DNA from: Akanthomyces muscarius
Taxonomy: Eukaryota; Ascomycota; Sordariomycetes; Hypocreales; Cordycipitaceae
Direction of reading: 5' to 3'
Assembly (NCBI RefSeq): GCF_028009165.1
Contig: NC_079242.1
Coordinates: forward strand, 3,348,001-3,412,000
Length of the DNA: 64,000 bases
The notes beneath the pieces were generated by a model. The model saw only the letters and a list, made by a program, of their open reading frames with translations, was not told where the DNA came from and ran no database searches. The position numbers and the translations under genes are program-made. Positions 1 through 9,270 of the stretch are shown here, in pieces (positions within the stretch are counted from its first letter, which is position 1; each line of letters opens with the position of its first letter).

Positions 1-2072
1 GAGACCTTCATGCTGAGCACGGAGGCTCAGCAGGCCCTTCCCCATGATGCGCAAGTTGCCCTCCAGCAGGTTGACAACCGTACGTACCTTGGCGCACCAC
101 GCGTATCTCCTAGCCGCTGACATGTTTTCCAGTCAAATACTTCCTCATCTCTGCTCCCGTCGATTGGCAACAAGATCAGTACATTCGCCGCTTTCTGCTC
201 CCTACCGGCGAATACGTCTCTTGCGTTCTCTGGAACACGCTCTTCCACATCTCTGGTACCGACATTGTCCGCTGCCTGTCTTTCAGATTCCAGGCTTTCG
301 GCCGTCCCGTAAAGAACTCCAAAAAGTTCGAAGAGGGCATCTTCTCCGACCTCCGAAACCTCAAATCCGGCACCGACGCCTCGCTCGAAGAACCCAAGAG
401 CCAGTTCCTCGACTTCCTCTACAAGAACAACTGTATCCGCACCCAAAAGAAGCAAAAGGTCTTTTACTGGTACAGCGTTCCCCATGATCGCCTCTTCCTC
501 GATGCTCTCGAGCGCGATCTCAAGAGAGAAAAGATGGGCCAGGAAGCCACCACTGTCGCTGTCAGCGAGCCTGCCCTCTCCTTCCAGTACGACTCCTCGC
601 AGTCGCTCTACGAGCAGCTGACAAAGACCCAACAAGTCAACTCCTCGTCTTTCAACGCCCAGCACTCCTCCTTCACGCAGGGCCAGTCTGCTTCTCCCAT
701 CATGAAGGCCATGGAAGCCATGCCTCCTCCCAACATGATGCACCAGGCCATGGGCCACATGCCCGATACCATGGACCCAATGGGCGCCTACGACGCCGTT
801 AACATGGCCCCCGTAGCTCCTCCGCAAATCGCTGCTGTCAAGCGCGAGCCAGACTTTACTCGTGTCCAGTACAATCAGAACGGCATTCCCGTCCATGGCG
901 GCCACCAGCGCCATGCTTCCATGCCCGCCTACGGCCTCGAGTACTCTCCTGCTCCGTCTTTTGTGTCTTCGCAGTACGACGATTACGGCAACCGCGGTCT
1001 GTCCTTTGAGCCCATTACCCCTCCTCAGCAGGCTCTCGGCGTCTCCGCTGAGCCAGCATACATTGCCAACGAGGAAACTGGCCTATACTCGGCCATACCT
1101 GATCACCTCTCTGGCATGAACGGTCTGAATGGCATGGTTCAGCTGCCCCCCTCGACCATGGCCGGCCATCAGTTCAACCGCTCCTACGGAAGCAATAATG
1201 TCTACTCTGTTATTGAGGGCTCTCCCACATACAAGCAGAGAAGACGCCGCTCCTCTATTCCTCCCGGCATGGCTGCCATTGCTCCCCCTCCTTCGTCCAA
1301 CCCCAATGCGCCTCACAGACCTTCTGACCTCCGTCGATCCATCTCTGTCTCTGTCGGTCCCGTTACCGAAGGCGACGAGTCCGAGGACAACTCTCCTCCT
1401 GGTCTGTCTTATAGTAATGGCATGTCCATGACCAAGCAGAAGCCCCTCGATGACATCTCGAGACACGGTACCCCCCTTTCAACTGTCGAGTCCAACTCGG
1501 GTCTCAACCCTCTTGCTCTTCAGCAAAGCTTTGGAAGCGATGACATGTCTGGCAACGGCTCCTTCCACGAGCACCGCCGAGCCATCTCTGGCCCTGCTGG
1601 TGTGATTCGCCGTGCTCGCTCCGCGACTGTCATGGAACTGGGCCCATACCCTCACAAGTCACACTCATGCCCGATTCCCACTTGCGGTCGTCTCTTCAAG
1701 CGTTTAGAGCACCTCAAGCGACACGTCCGCACCCATACGCAAGAGAAGCCCTATGTCTGCCCTCAGTGCAACAAGGCCTTTTCTCGCTCCGACAACCTGG
1801 CACAGCACAAGCGCACGCACAGCCGTGAGGATGGCGCCGAAGGCTCCCTCCATCTCTCTGCCGAGGAGGAAGAGGAGTACTCTGGTGAGGAACCCCTGGG
1901 TTCCCTCGAAGAGGCCTCTCCCTCATCAGAGATGGCTTACATCACCGGTTCTCTGAATGGCGAGGTCAACCAAAATGGCATGGCTCCCCCTTCATCCATG
2001 TCCAACTCGTCATATAACAGCCTGCAAACGCTAAGTATGCCCATGACGCTCAGCCAGCCGTCAATGATTTAA
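1..2072 (+). CDS. ste12: Ste12-family transcription factor (5' partial)
   Basis: Exons <1-79 and 133-2072; the intron at 80-132 (GTACGT...TTCCAG) restores the reading [17 protein letters not shown]. The gene runs off the left edge, so the first residues are missing. The Ste12 DNA-binding homeodomain-like region follows the intron (TGTDIV-type core seen as [19 protein letters not shown], then [17 protein letters not shown]) and ends near the [18 protein letters not shown] stretch. A long Ser/Pro/Met-rich linker leads to two C2H2 zinc fingers encoded at about 1660-1830 ([19 protein letters not shown] and [21 protein letters not shown]), the layout of filamentous-fungal Ste12 and absent from yeast Ste12. 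Known role of the family: nuclear effector of the Fus3/Kss1-type MAP kinase controlling mating, invasive growth and host penetration. No intron is visible in the finger region, where some fungi splice alternatively. Confidence 0.96.
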
Positions 2073-2733
2073 ATACGCCCGCACTTTTCTTGCAGTTGAT
2101 TTTTCTGTTTCCTCGTTTCAAGCGGCTATGAAGTAACGACTCACCTTCATTTGCTTGCTATACACGTCACTTGCACATTTTCCTTGTTTTATTCTATCTT
2201 TTTTTATTATGCTTCAATCTGCGCTATTTCTATCTTATTTTTTTTTTCATGTTCAAGTGGTTTTTGAAAATTTTCAGATGTCGGCTGCTGATAGACAAGA
2301 CCTTGCTTGGGAAACACTACCATCTGTATAGTATGCCCTCGACGAAGGGAGGCGCATTTGGATGCGGTCGCGGCAAGACCACAAGGCGCACTGTACATAT
2401 ATGTTGTCTGCTTATTTAAGTTGGCGAGGAGGAATCTATGGGACAGCGTTATGCTGGAAAGCCTTGTACGGCTGTAATAGACAATGCAAAAGCTATAAAA
2501 CCAATCCACTGTGCCTTGTGAAACATGATGGGAACAATATATACTCGAACCTTGTGCGGTTGCGATAGACAATGCGAGGGCCGTATATACACTTTTACTT
2601 TTCGCCTTGTAAAACATGATGGGATTGTCAATATATATCCCAGCCCTGTAAGTCTCAGTACCATTGCGCCTGTTGTATATGCAGTAAATTCTTGCCACTT
2701 TTTTTGGCGTCCTTTTGTCTTTCCATGCACCAT
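2073..2733. other. Convergent 3' flank of ste12 and faf1
   Basis: A T-rich 3'-UTR-like stretch at 2150-2270 with runs of T, followed by the 88-90-bp degenerate direct repeat. Open frames here are short and lack any family signature. Confidence 0.6.
2462..2640. repeat. Degenerate direct repeat, two copies of about 88-90 bp
   Basis: Copy one starts at 2462 (CCTTGTACGGCTGTAATAGA) and copy two at 2550 (CCTTGTGCGGTTGCGATAGA). Each copy carries ATAGACAATGC early and GCCTTGTRAAACATGATGGG late (2513 and 2603), followed by an AATATATA block. The middle of each copy is diverged. It lies between the convergent 3' ends of ste12 and faf1. I cannot assign it to a known element. Confidence 0.75.
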
Positions 2734-3809
2734 CTACCGCCGACCTCCACCCCGTCCCTTTCTGCCAAACGCATCCCGACTTCCCTCAATCTTTCTCACA
2801 TCACTCTCGCTAATCCTCAGCTCCGCACCTCTCATGCGTCCAATCCCCGGGCTGTGCACATCACCACCACCTCTCCCCCTGCTGCTGCCGCCGCCGCCGC
2901 CCTTTTTCCTCCCCTGCGTCTGCGCGCTCCTCTCCAGGATCACGCCATTCTCCTTGGCCTCTCGCCTGCGCTTGGCGTCGCGCGCGTCGGCCGCCGCCGC
3001 GATCCCCTTGCGCATGCTCATCGGCATGCGCTCCTGCGCCAGCACCGAGCCCTTGGACCCGAGGGCCTGCAGGCGGAGGTCGGTCGCCCGCTGCCGCGTG
3101 CGGCCCGACGAGAAGGCCCTCGGCTCCGCCGCGGTGCCGTGGACGACGGAGGAGGAAAAGACCGAGGCCGAGGCGGCGTTGTTGTGCGAGGGCGTGAGGA
3201 GGTGCGACTCGGAGAGGAGGCGGCGCAGCTCGAGGTCCTGCGCGAGGAGAGACGGCGCGTCCTCGGGGAGGGCCTTGGCGGGCTTGGCCGAGGCGGCGGC
3301 GGAGGAGGAGGACGGGGAGGGCTGAGGGGCGGTGTGGTCGATGACCTTGGAGGACTGGAGCGAGAGATTAGTGGTTGTGTATTTTGGAGAGGGAGGGTTA
3401 GGTTTTGTGGGCGCACCATGAATGCTTTGAGTTCTTTTTTGCTCATTTGAGGCTCCTTTGGTATTTGCGGCTTCGAGTGGTCTATGACTTCGACTGCTGC
3501 TGTTGTCTGCGTGTCCTCGTCGTCGCTGTCTTCTGAGTCTTTGTCTTCTGCGCCCGAGAAGCCACCCCACTCATCCGCGTCGTCACTGTCATCGTCATCG
3601 TCGTCGTCATCGTCGTCGCCATTGAGGTCCGAGTCGACCTCGTCGTCGTCGTCCTGCTCGCGCTGCGCCCGCGCCGCCTCGTCCTCCTCGTCGAGGGGCT
3701 CAAACTGGGCCTCGAAGTGGCGTCGGAAGATGGCCGCGGCGTCGAGCTCCGAGACGTCGGCGCTGGCGGTTTCGCCGTCGCGCGACTTGCGCTTGCCGAG
3801 GAGAGCCAT
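2734..3809 (-). CDS. faf1: Faf1-type 40S ribosomal subunit assembly factor
   Basis: Exons (minus) 3809-3417 and 3354-2734; the intron at 3355-3416 has GTGCGC donor, CTAATC branch and CTCCAG acceptor, phase 0. The product is 337 aa. The N-terminal half carries MALLGKRKSRDG, a DEEDE region and a long Asp run, then KPQIPKEPQMSKKELKAFM. The C-terminal half has the family landmarks in order: LLAQDLELRRLLSESHLL, a MPMSMRKGI segment, AKENGVILER, and near the end GRMRGAELRISESDVRKI followed by a basic glycine-rich tail. This order matches yeast Faf1 and human C1orf131 (DUF4602). Known role: nucleolar pre-18S rRNA processing and small-subunit assembly. The start is the first ATG of the acidic frame and fits family length. 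The gene converges on ste12. Confidence 0.88.
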
Positions 3810-4661
3810 TGCGCACAGCGGGAGCAAGATTGGCAGGCGGGCTTTTGTAAGTGTGCGTATGAATATATGGCGTGTGGTGGAAAGGGAAAAGGCTTGGGCA
3901 GTGATGCGACAAGCTTGGTGGAAACTTATTATTTTTTTTGGGAGGGCGGGTATCGATAGCGTCGACCGTTGGCTAAACCCCACCAAGAGCTAGAACGTCG
4001 GTGTAAAGATGTATTGTTTTCATCGTTTTACCATGACTACTCGAAATACCCATCCATTGAAGCAAAAAAAAAAAAATCCGGTTTTTTAACCTTTGAGACT
4101 GCCTAGACGTGTACCTCGCGGCTGTGGCGGGGGTTGATAGCGACGCAGCCACAACGCTCCATTGATCCTCAACGCTCTGTTGTTTATTTTTTGTCCGTAC
4201 ATGAGGATGAGAACCTAATCGAATCTCCTTTTGTCAGTAGAACAGAAAATACGAGAAGATAGCCTACAGAGGACGTGAGGCGGCTGAGGCGTGTGCTGCC
4301 CTGCAGGCACCCGCCACGGCACCAGCGTGACGAACATTGCGCTCTGTAGATAGCGAATGAATATATCACAACTAGTACCATTTGTTCCGCCGTTGGATTT
4401 TTCTCCTTTTTCGGTAGATGTTGAATGTTCTTCTCAGAGATAGAAAGCACTATTGACCTCGCGCATTTACGCTGACTGTCCACCCCGAGCCTGATAGTCT
4501 TGAGTTGGGCCGGCCGAGCAAGACCAACACGGGAGAAATGATTGGTTTGAGACGTAAATTGTGCTGTATATTACACGGCCACCTACATGGGAACAAGATT
4601 ATACCTTGTTTTCTTGCGGCCCAGTTCAAAGGGTACATCTACGCTAATTTGCCGTCACCTC
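3810..4661. other. Intergenic, faf1 upstream / 3' side of the proline-rich gene
   Basis: Contains an A-run near 4067-4078 and a T-rich stretch around 3930, but no supportable gene. Open frames here have no conserved features. Confidence 0.5.
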
Positions 4662-6227
4662 TCACCTTCCGCCTCGTAGCGCCTCGACTTCGCGTCGCAG
4701 CGCGTCTAGATCCGCCAGGATATCCGCTCCCTTGCTGGAATCGACGTCTGGCCGGTCAGCGCTGGTTTTCCGCGTTGGGCTGCTGCTACCTCGGTGCCGT
4801 GGCGGAGGCGGCGGCGGCGGCGGCGGCGGCATGCTGTCCCTCCTTTCGAGGGTGGCGCCGCCAGGACCGAGCGGCCGTCGTGCCGATGACGGATTTCTGG
4901 CCGGCGGCCGCGGTGGTGCTGGTGACTTGCCAAGTTTGGAAGTGGGGTTGGGGGAGACCGCAGACGTTTCTGCCTGGTTGCGCTGCGGGATCGATGACGA
5001 CGATACAGATGGCGACGGTCCAGTGCTGTTGCTTTGCTTAGGCGCGACGTGCGGTCTCCGCGGCGGGGGCGGCACGGGAATCTGGGCGCGAGGCTTCTCG
5101 CCGCCGCCAGCATCTTGTCGGTGCGTAGAGTCCAGGGAGGAGCGAGACTCGGATTCATCGTCGGCGGGCTTCAATGGTGACAGATTGGACCTCGTGTCTG
5201 ATCGCGCGTGGCCACGACGTGGGGGTGGCGCTGGTGCTGGCTTCTTGGCGCTGGTCGGCGTCGCTGCCTCGGGAGGGGGTGAGTCAGTCGATGAGTCCTC
5301 ATCCGAAGCGGATTCTATACCATCGACACTTGGAATATGTGGTGTGGGTTTGGTCTCCAGTAGCACATGTTGGTGCTCCGATTCTGACTGTGTTGGTTTG
5401 GTCTGCTCGCCCTTGATGGTCTTGCCGTGGCGAGAACTTGGTGGCGGTGGAGGCACAAGCTTCTTGTCCTTGTTAGACGCTGAAGGTGAGGCGACGCGTT
5501 GGTCCTGTTTAGGGCTACCTTTGTCGCTATTGGCTTGGCTATCCTCTGGTGCGCTATCGGGAGCAGCCACTATTTTATTGGCTTCTGCGTTGACTGACGC
5601 CAGCCCTTGGTCGTCAGCTGATTGCTGGCTCCCTTGTAATCCAGAATTGCCCGTCAATAATAGCCTTTTGAAGGCATCCACATTGAGCGCTGGCGTGTCA
5701 GCATTGGCAGCCTTGAGGACCTCGCCTTCTTCTCTTTGCTGCAGGTCTAGCTCTTCCTTGTTTGCCGTATCCTCCATATCCTGCAATGTGCGAGTGAACG
5801 GATTGCCGGGAGGCCCTCCTGGAGCCGGAGGAGCAGCCGCGAAACCGCCAACCGCAGGTCTTTGGTATGGCGGTGTTACCGTACTATCTCGATCGCTCTC
5901 ATCCGTCGCCGAGCCGCCAAAAGGGTCGTAGTCGACCGGCGGCGGCACCAGGCCTGCCCCGGTCCGGTACATGGGCTCGACCTCTGGCCATTCTGGGGAG
6001 TCGGGTGAGAGCGGTGGCGGCGTCAACACTCTGACCTTTTTCACCGGCTTCTGCTTTCGCCCGGGCTGGGGTTCGTCGTTTGCGTCGCTGGGTTCTGGGG
6101 CGCGAAACGAGGTACGCGGCGGGGCGTCGTGCGTCTGGGTCGTGTCTATCGGATCGAGGGGAGGAAGAGTCGAGTCAGCGACTTTGGGCTGCAAGACAGA
6201 TTTGCGAAACGGGTTCGATGACGCCAT
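4662..6227 (-). CDS. Proline-rich disordered protein with NPF motifs
   Basis: Single exon, 521 aa, ATG at 6227. I do not recognise a named family, though the N-terminus (MASSNPFRKSVLQ) and the block KKVRVLTPPPLSPDSPEWP look like a conserved ascomycete hypothetical protein. Two NPF tripeptides occur, at residue 5 and near residue 142 (GNPFTRTL). Most of the rest is low complexity: polyproline runs (VPPPPPSSR, VPPPPRRP, and a run of ten prolines after DSMPP), Ser-rich segments and basic patches. The extreme C-terminus (DILADLDALRREVEALRGGR) reads as a short coiled coil. NPF motifs bind EH domains and polyproline binds SH3 or profilin, so an endocytic or actin-patch scaffold is a reasonable inference, not shown. 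The upstream sequence has TATATAA almost touching the ATG. Confidence 0.8.
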   Translation of the reverse strand: MASSNPFRKSVLQPKVADSTLPPLDPIDTTQTHDAPPRTSFRAPEPSDANDEPQPGRKQKPVKKVRVLTPPPLSPDSPEWPEVEPMYRTGAGLVPPPVDYDPFGGSATDESDRDSTVTPPYQRPAVGGFAAAPPAPGGPPGNPFTRTLQDMEDTANKEELDLQQREEGEVLKAANADTPALNVDAFKRLLLTGNSGLQGSQQSADDQGLASVNAEANKIVAAPDSAPEDSQANSDKGSPKQDQRVASPSASNKDKKLVPPPPPSSRHGKTIKGEQTKPTQSESEHQHVLLETKPTPHIPSVDGIESASDEDSSTDSPPPEAATPTSAKKPAPAPPPRRGHARSDTRSNLSPLKPADDESESRSSLDSTHRQDAGGGEKPRAQIPVPPPPRRPHVAPKQSNSTGPSPSVSSSSIPQRNQAETSAVSPNPTSKLGKSPAPPRPPARNPSSARRPLGPGGATLERRDSMPPPPPPPPPPRHRGSSSPTRKTSADRPDVDSSKGADILADLDALRREVEALRGGR

Positions 6228-8102
6228 GGTGCGTTATATATGTTGACTCTGTAGTCTTTTCTGTATATTATGTCGGTTGGGCGTCTCTTGGCGCATGGGC
6301 CAAAACTCTCAATATGCTAGTAGATGTGGTGTAGCTTTCCGCCAAAGTCGGCAGGTCGGACGCTGTTAATCAATGTAGCAGAACCGAGCGCAGGGAGGTA
6401 AAGCAGGCGGGCTGTCTCAGGGCAAGAAGGCTCAGACGGTGTGGGCAGAGAGCTTCCATGCCATCTTCAAAGGGAGATGTGGAGGGACAAGCTCTGGCGT
6501 AGGTGCAGGATGGTACCCTCCACCCTTGAAAGACGCGATAATAATATGATGCGGCCACGATTCGTTCTAGCTGGCTCGCTGGGAAAGACGGGCAGTGACG
6601 TGTGCCGGATCGTGAGGAAATAGCCAGCGAGATGTCGGGTGGCCAGCAAGGCGTTAATGCGAGGATTGGCGCCGGAAGAAGCGGTTAGCTCATTAGCTTG
6701 CGTACTTGCTTCCCCTCCTTCTGCTGTCAATGGGTCTGAGCCTCTGACGTCCGAAGAAGGTACTTTGGTACATCGGCCGGAGCTCTTGCAACGAGCGGGG
6801 CAGTGCGGGCTTGGGTGCGTTACTGAGGTACCTCTAGTTTCGTGCACAATGCGCGGAATCACGTGTATACACCCAACACTACCAAGGCAGCCATCGTCAG
6901 CTACACCCACCCTAGAGTGAAATGAACATGACAGTATTTTGTGGCATGTCAGACTTGAACACACGGCCAGTTGTGTGAAAACTGCCTCATTGTAGTGCTA
7001 AGTCATATACAATTCAGTAAGGTCACTTCTTGGCGCAGTTTGATACGTTGTTGGCCAGAGCTCTTACACATACTATGTTGGTGATAGTATCACCATGCAA
7101 TAGCTGCACAATTTCGGTCACCTCCCAGCATCGTGTACCCATCTGTCGTAACCTGAATCGTGGAATGCAGAAATAGACGACGGTACGTAAGCTAACGAGA
7201 GCACACGCTAATTCCCTACATTACTTCATGTTACTACCCAACGTCACGTCGCAAACACAAGATGCATCGCAGAGGTTTCACATGCCGCTACGGCGCTACC
7301 TTAACGTCAGAGCCAGCGGGAACGAATCTTGTCAGCCATGGCCAACCAAAAGGCCCAAAGAATGGAAAGGGACATCAGTGGACACGTGCAAAAACTGAAT
7401 CCACTGGTGCCTGTACGCATATGCGCCAAAGACAAGCTCTATCCCGATGCGGACAAGTAAACAAAAAATTCGAGAGCGGGCGCGTCAGGGCCAGGGACCG
7501 AGGCGACGCGCAGGACATGCCAAGGGTGGTCCGGCCATCTCACTACAGCTGGCAGCGACAATCGCAAGAGGAAGCGTGCGTCCCGAGGGCGCCAAATTTA
7601 AGACCAAGTCACCAAAAAAAAGCAAGACAAGACAGTGTGTCAAGAAGTCGTGTCCGTAAACCCGTATTTTTACATTTCCAGCGGCGCGTCGTCCAAACCA
7701 TTAGCTCAAAGGAAAAAGAAGCCCGTTCTTCCTTCAAAAATCATACATGAAGAAAAGGTAAAAAAACGGCTGTGGTGCCTCATGCGCGAACACGCGTCAG
7801 GAGAGGTATAAACAACACACACAGAAAGTAGAAACCTCATTTCCCTTTTTCGCCTTTGCCCGCGCCAATCCCACACCGACTCCAATTCCGTTGGATGCAC
7901 CTCCAAAGCCACGGAGCCAAACAATAAAAGAACCAAAAATGTATCCCAGTCGCTGTAAAAGCCCCCCCCTCGTAGACCGACCCATTGAGTAAAACAAACA
8001 GAGATATCGAAAGCAAACCCCAAAAACGCCAATGATCATTTCATTACATCTTCAAAAAAGCAACATGCCGACACCATCAAAGCCACTTCAATATGAATTG
8101 AC
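6228..8102. other. Intergenic 1.9 kb between the NPF gene and H1
   Basis: Upstream region of the NPF-motif gene and the 3' flank of histone H1. No protein family is readable in any frame. The longest frame, at 7262-7750 on plus, is a basic low-information stretch without codon structure. T-rich sequence near 7740-7760 may belong to the H1 3' UTR or terminator. Confidence 0.5.
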
Positions 8103-8975
8103 TTATTTGGCGGCAGCGGCCTTCTTGGGAGCGGCCTTCTTGGGGGCAGCCTTCTTGACGGTAGGCTTGGCCACCTTGGCGACACGGCCAGACTTGGTCT
8201 TGGTGAGGACCGTCTCGGGCTTCTCAGCCTGTGGTGAATCGTTAGCGAAGGAACAAGAGTGAGTCGGGGCGATGATCTAGAAAACGTACCTTGGCAGCAG
8301 TCTTCTTCGGGGCGGCCTTCTTGGGAGCAGCAGCCTTCTTCGCCGCGGGTTTGGCAGCAGCGGCCTTCTTGGGGGCAGCAGCCTTCTTGGGAGCAGCGGC
8401 CTTGGCGGCAGGCTTGGCGGCAGCGGCCTTCTTGGGGGCAGCGGTGGTGGCAGCGGCCTTCTTGGGGGCGGCGGGCTTCTTGGCCAGCTTGGTGCCGCCC
8501 GAGGGGCCCTTGGGCTGGGCAAAGACGCCCTTCTCGACGCCGGCCTTGAGGGCCTTGTTGAAGAGGGAGTCGAACATGTTGTCCGACACGTTCAAGGAGT
8601 TGTTGGCCTTGACGTACTTCTTGAGAGACTGACGGCTAGAGCCATTGCGGTCCTTGAGCTGTTGGGGAAATTGTTAGCAGCTGGTGGCGGCGGCGGCGGC
8701 GGTGGTGGTGAGCGCGATGGGGTGGACGGCGCGACCAAGTAGCGAGTGCCAGCGGCGAACAGGAGGAAGAGGGCATTGCAATAATCATGAATGGCATAAA
8801 ATACATACGTTGACAATGGCATCAGTGATCATGTCCTGTAATGAAATTTGTTAGCATGAGTTCATTGCCGTGGGGGAGAGGCGAACGCGAATGCGCCGCA
8901 GCGAGGGAAAAAACAAACCTGGTAGGAAGCGTGCGAGGCCTTGGCCTTGGGAGCAGCAGCAGCTTTGGGAGGCAT
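8103..8975 (-). CDS. Linker histone H1
   Basis: Exons (minus) 8975-8919, 8835-8809, 8658-8290 and 8228-8103, all joined in phase 0; the product is 192 aa. Donors read GTTTGT, GTATGT and GTACGT, and acceptors end in CAG. The N-terminus is MPPKAAAAPKAKASHASYQ. The winged-helix H15 globular domain follows ([28 protein letters not shown] ... VSDNMFDSLFNKALKAGVEKG) and ends near GTKLAKKPAAPKK. The C-terminal half is a classic Lys/Ala/Pro tail built of KKAAAPKK repeats. Exon 2 is only 27 nt (nine codons) and encodes the core of globular helix 1, so a gene caller could easily miss it. Role: binds linker DNA and compacts chromatin. A TATA box lies about 160 bp upstream. Confidence 0.95.
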
Positions 8976-9133
8976 GTTGAAGAAGTTTATTTGTTGTTTG
9001 GAAAAAAGCGTTGTAGAGCGCGTTGAAGAGTCGAGAGACTTGTGAGTGAGATTTGGAAAGGCGAGTCGTGAGTGAGGAGATCAAGAGCAAGAGAGCAAGC
9101 GAGTTCGGGCGCGTGGGAGGGACGGGGAGGATG

Positions 9134-9141
9134 TTTATATA
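9134..9141 (-). promoter_or_regulatory. TATA box upstream of histone H1
   Basis: TATATAAA on the minus strand, about 160 bp upstream of the H1 ATG at 8975. Spacing and orientation suit a strong, regulated histone promoter. Inference from sequence only. Confidence 0.5.
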
Positions 9142-9226
9142 TGAGGCGGGGCGAGGGCCGCAATCAGTAGCTTCGCTGGCCCTGGCGGGCAGCCGTGTGG
9201 CAGCATATTTTTGGGGGGTCCAGGCT

Positions 9227-9270
9227 AGTGTGGTGTGGTGTGGTGTGGTGTGGTGTGTGTGTGTGTGTGC
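9227..9270. repeat. TGGTG / TG microsatellite
   Basis: Tandem TGGTG units run into a (TG)n tract, 250-295 bp upstream of the H1 ATG. Purely simple sequence. Confidence 0.85.

Noticed and set aside
27..914. 295-codon open frame antisense to ste12
   Set aside because: Exact shadow of the Ste12 coding frame; crosses the ste12 intron without any splice logic of its own.
7262..7750. 162-codon open frame on plus between the NPF gene and H1
   Set aside because: Basic, low-information sequence with no homologous look; nearby T-rich tracts fit an H1 3' region instead.
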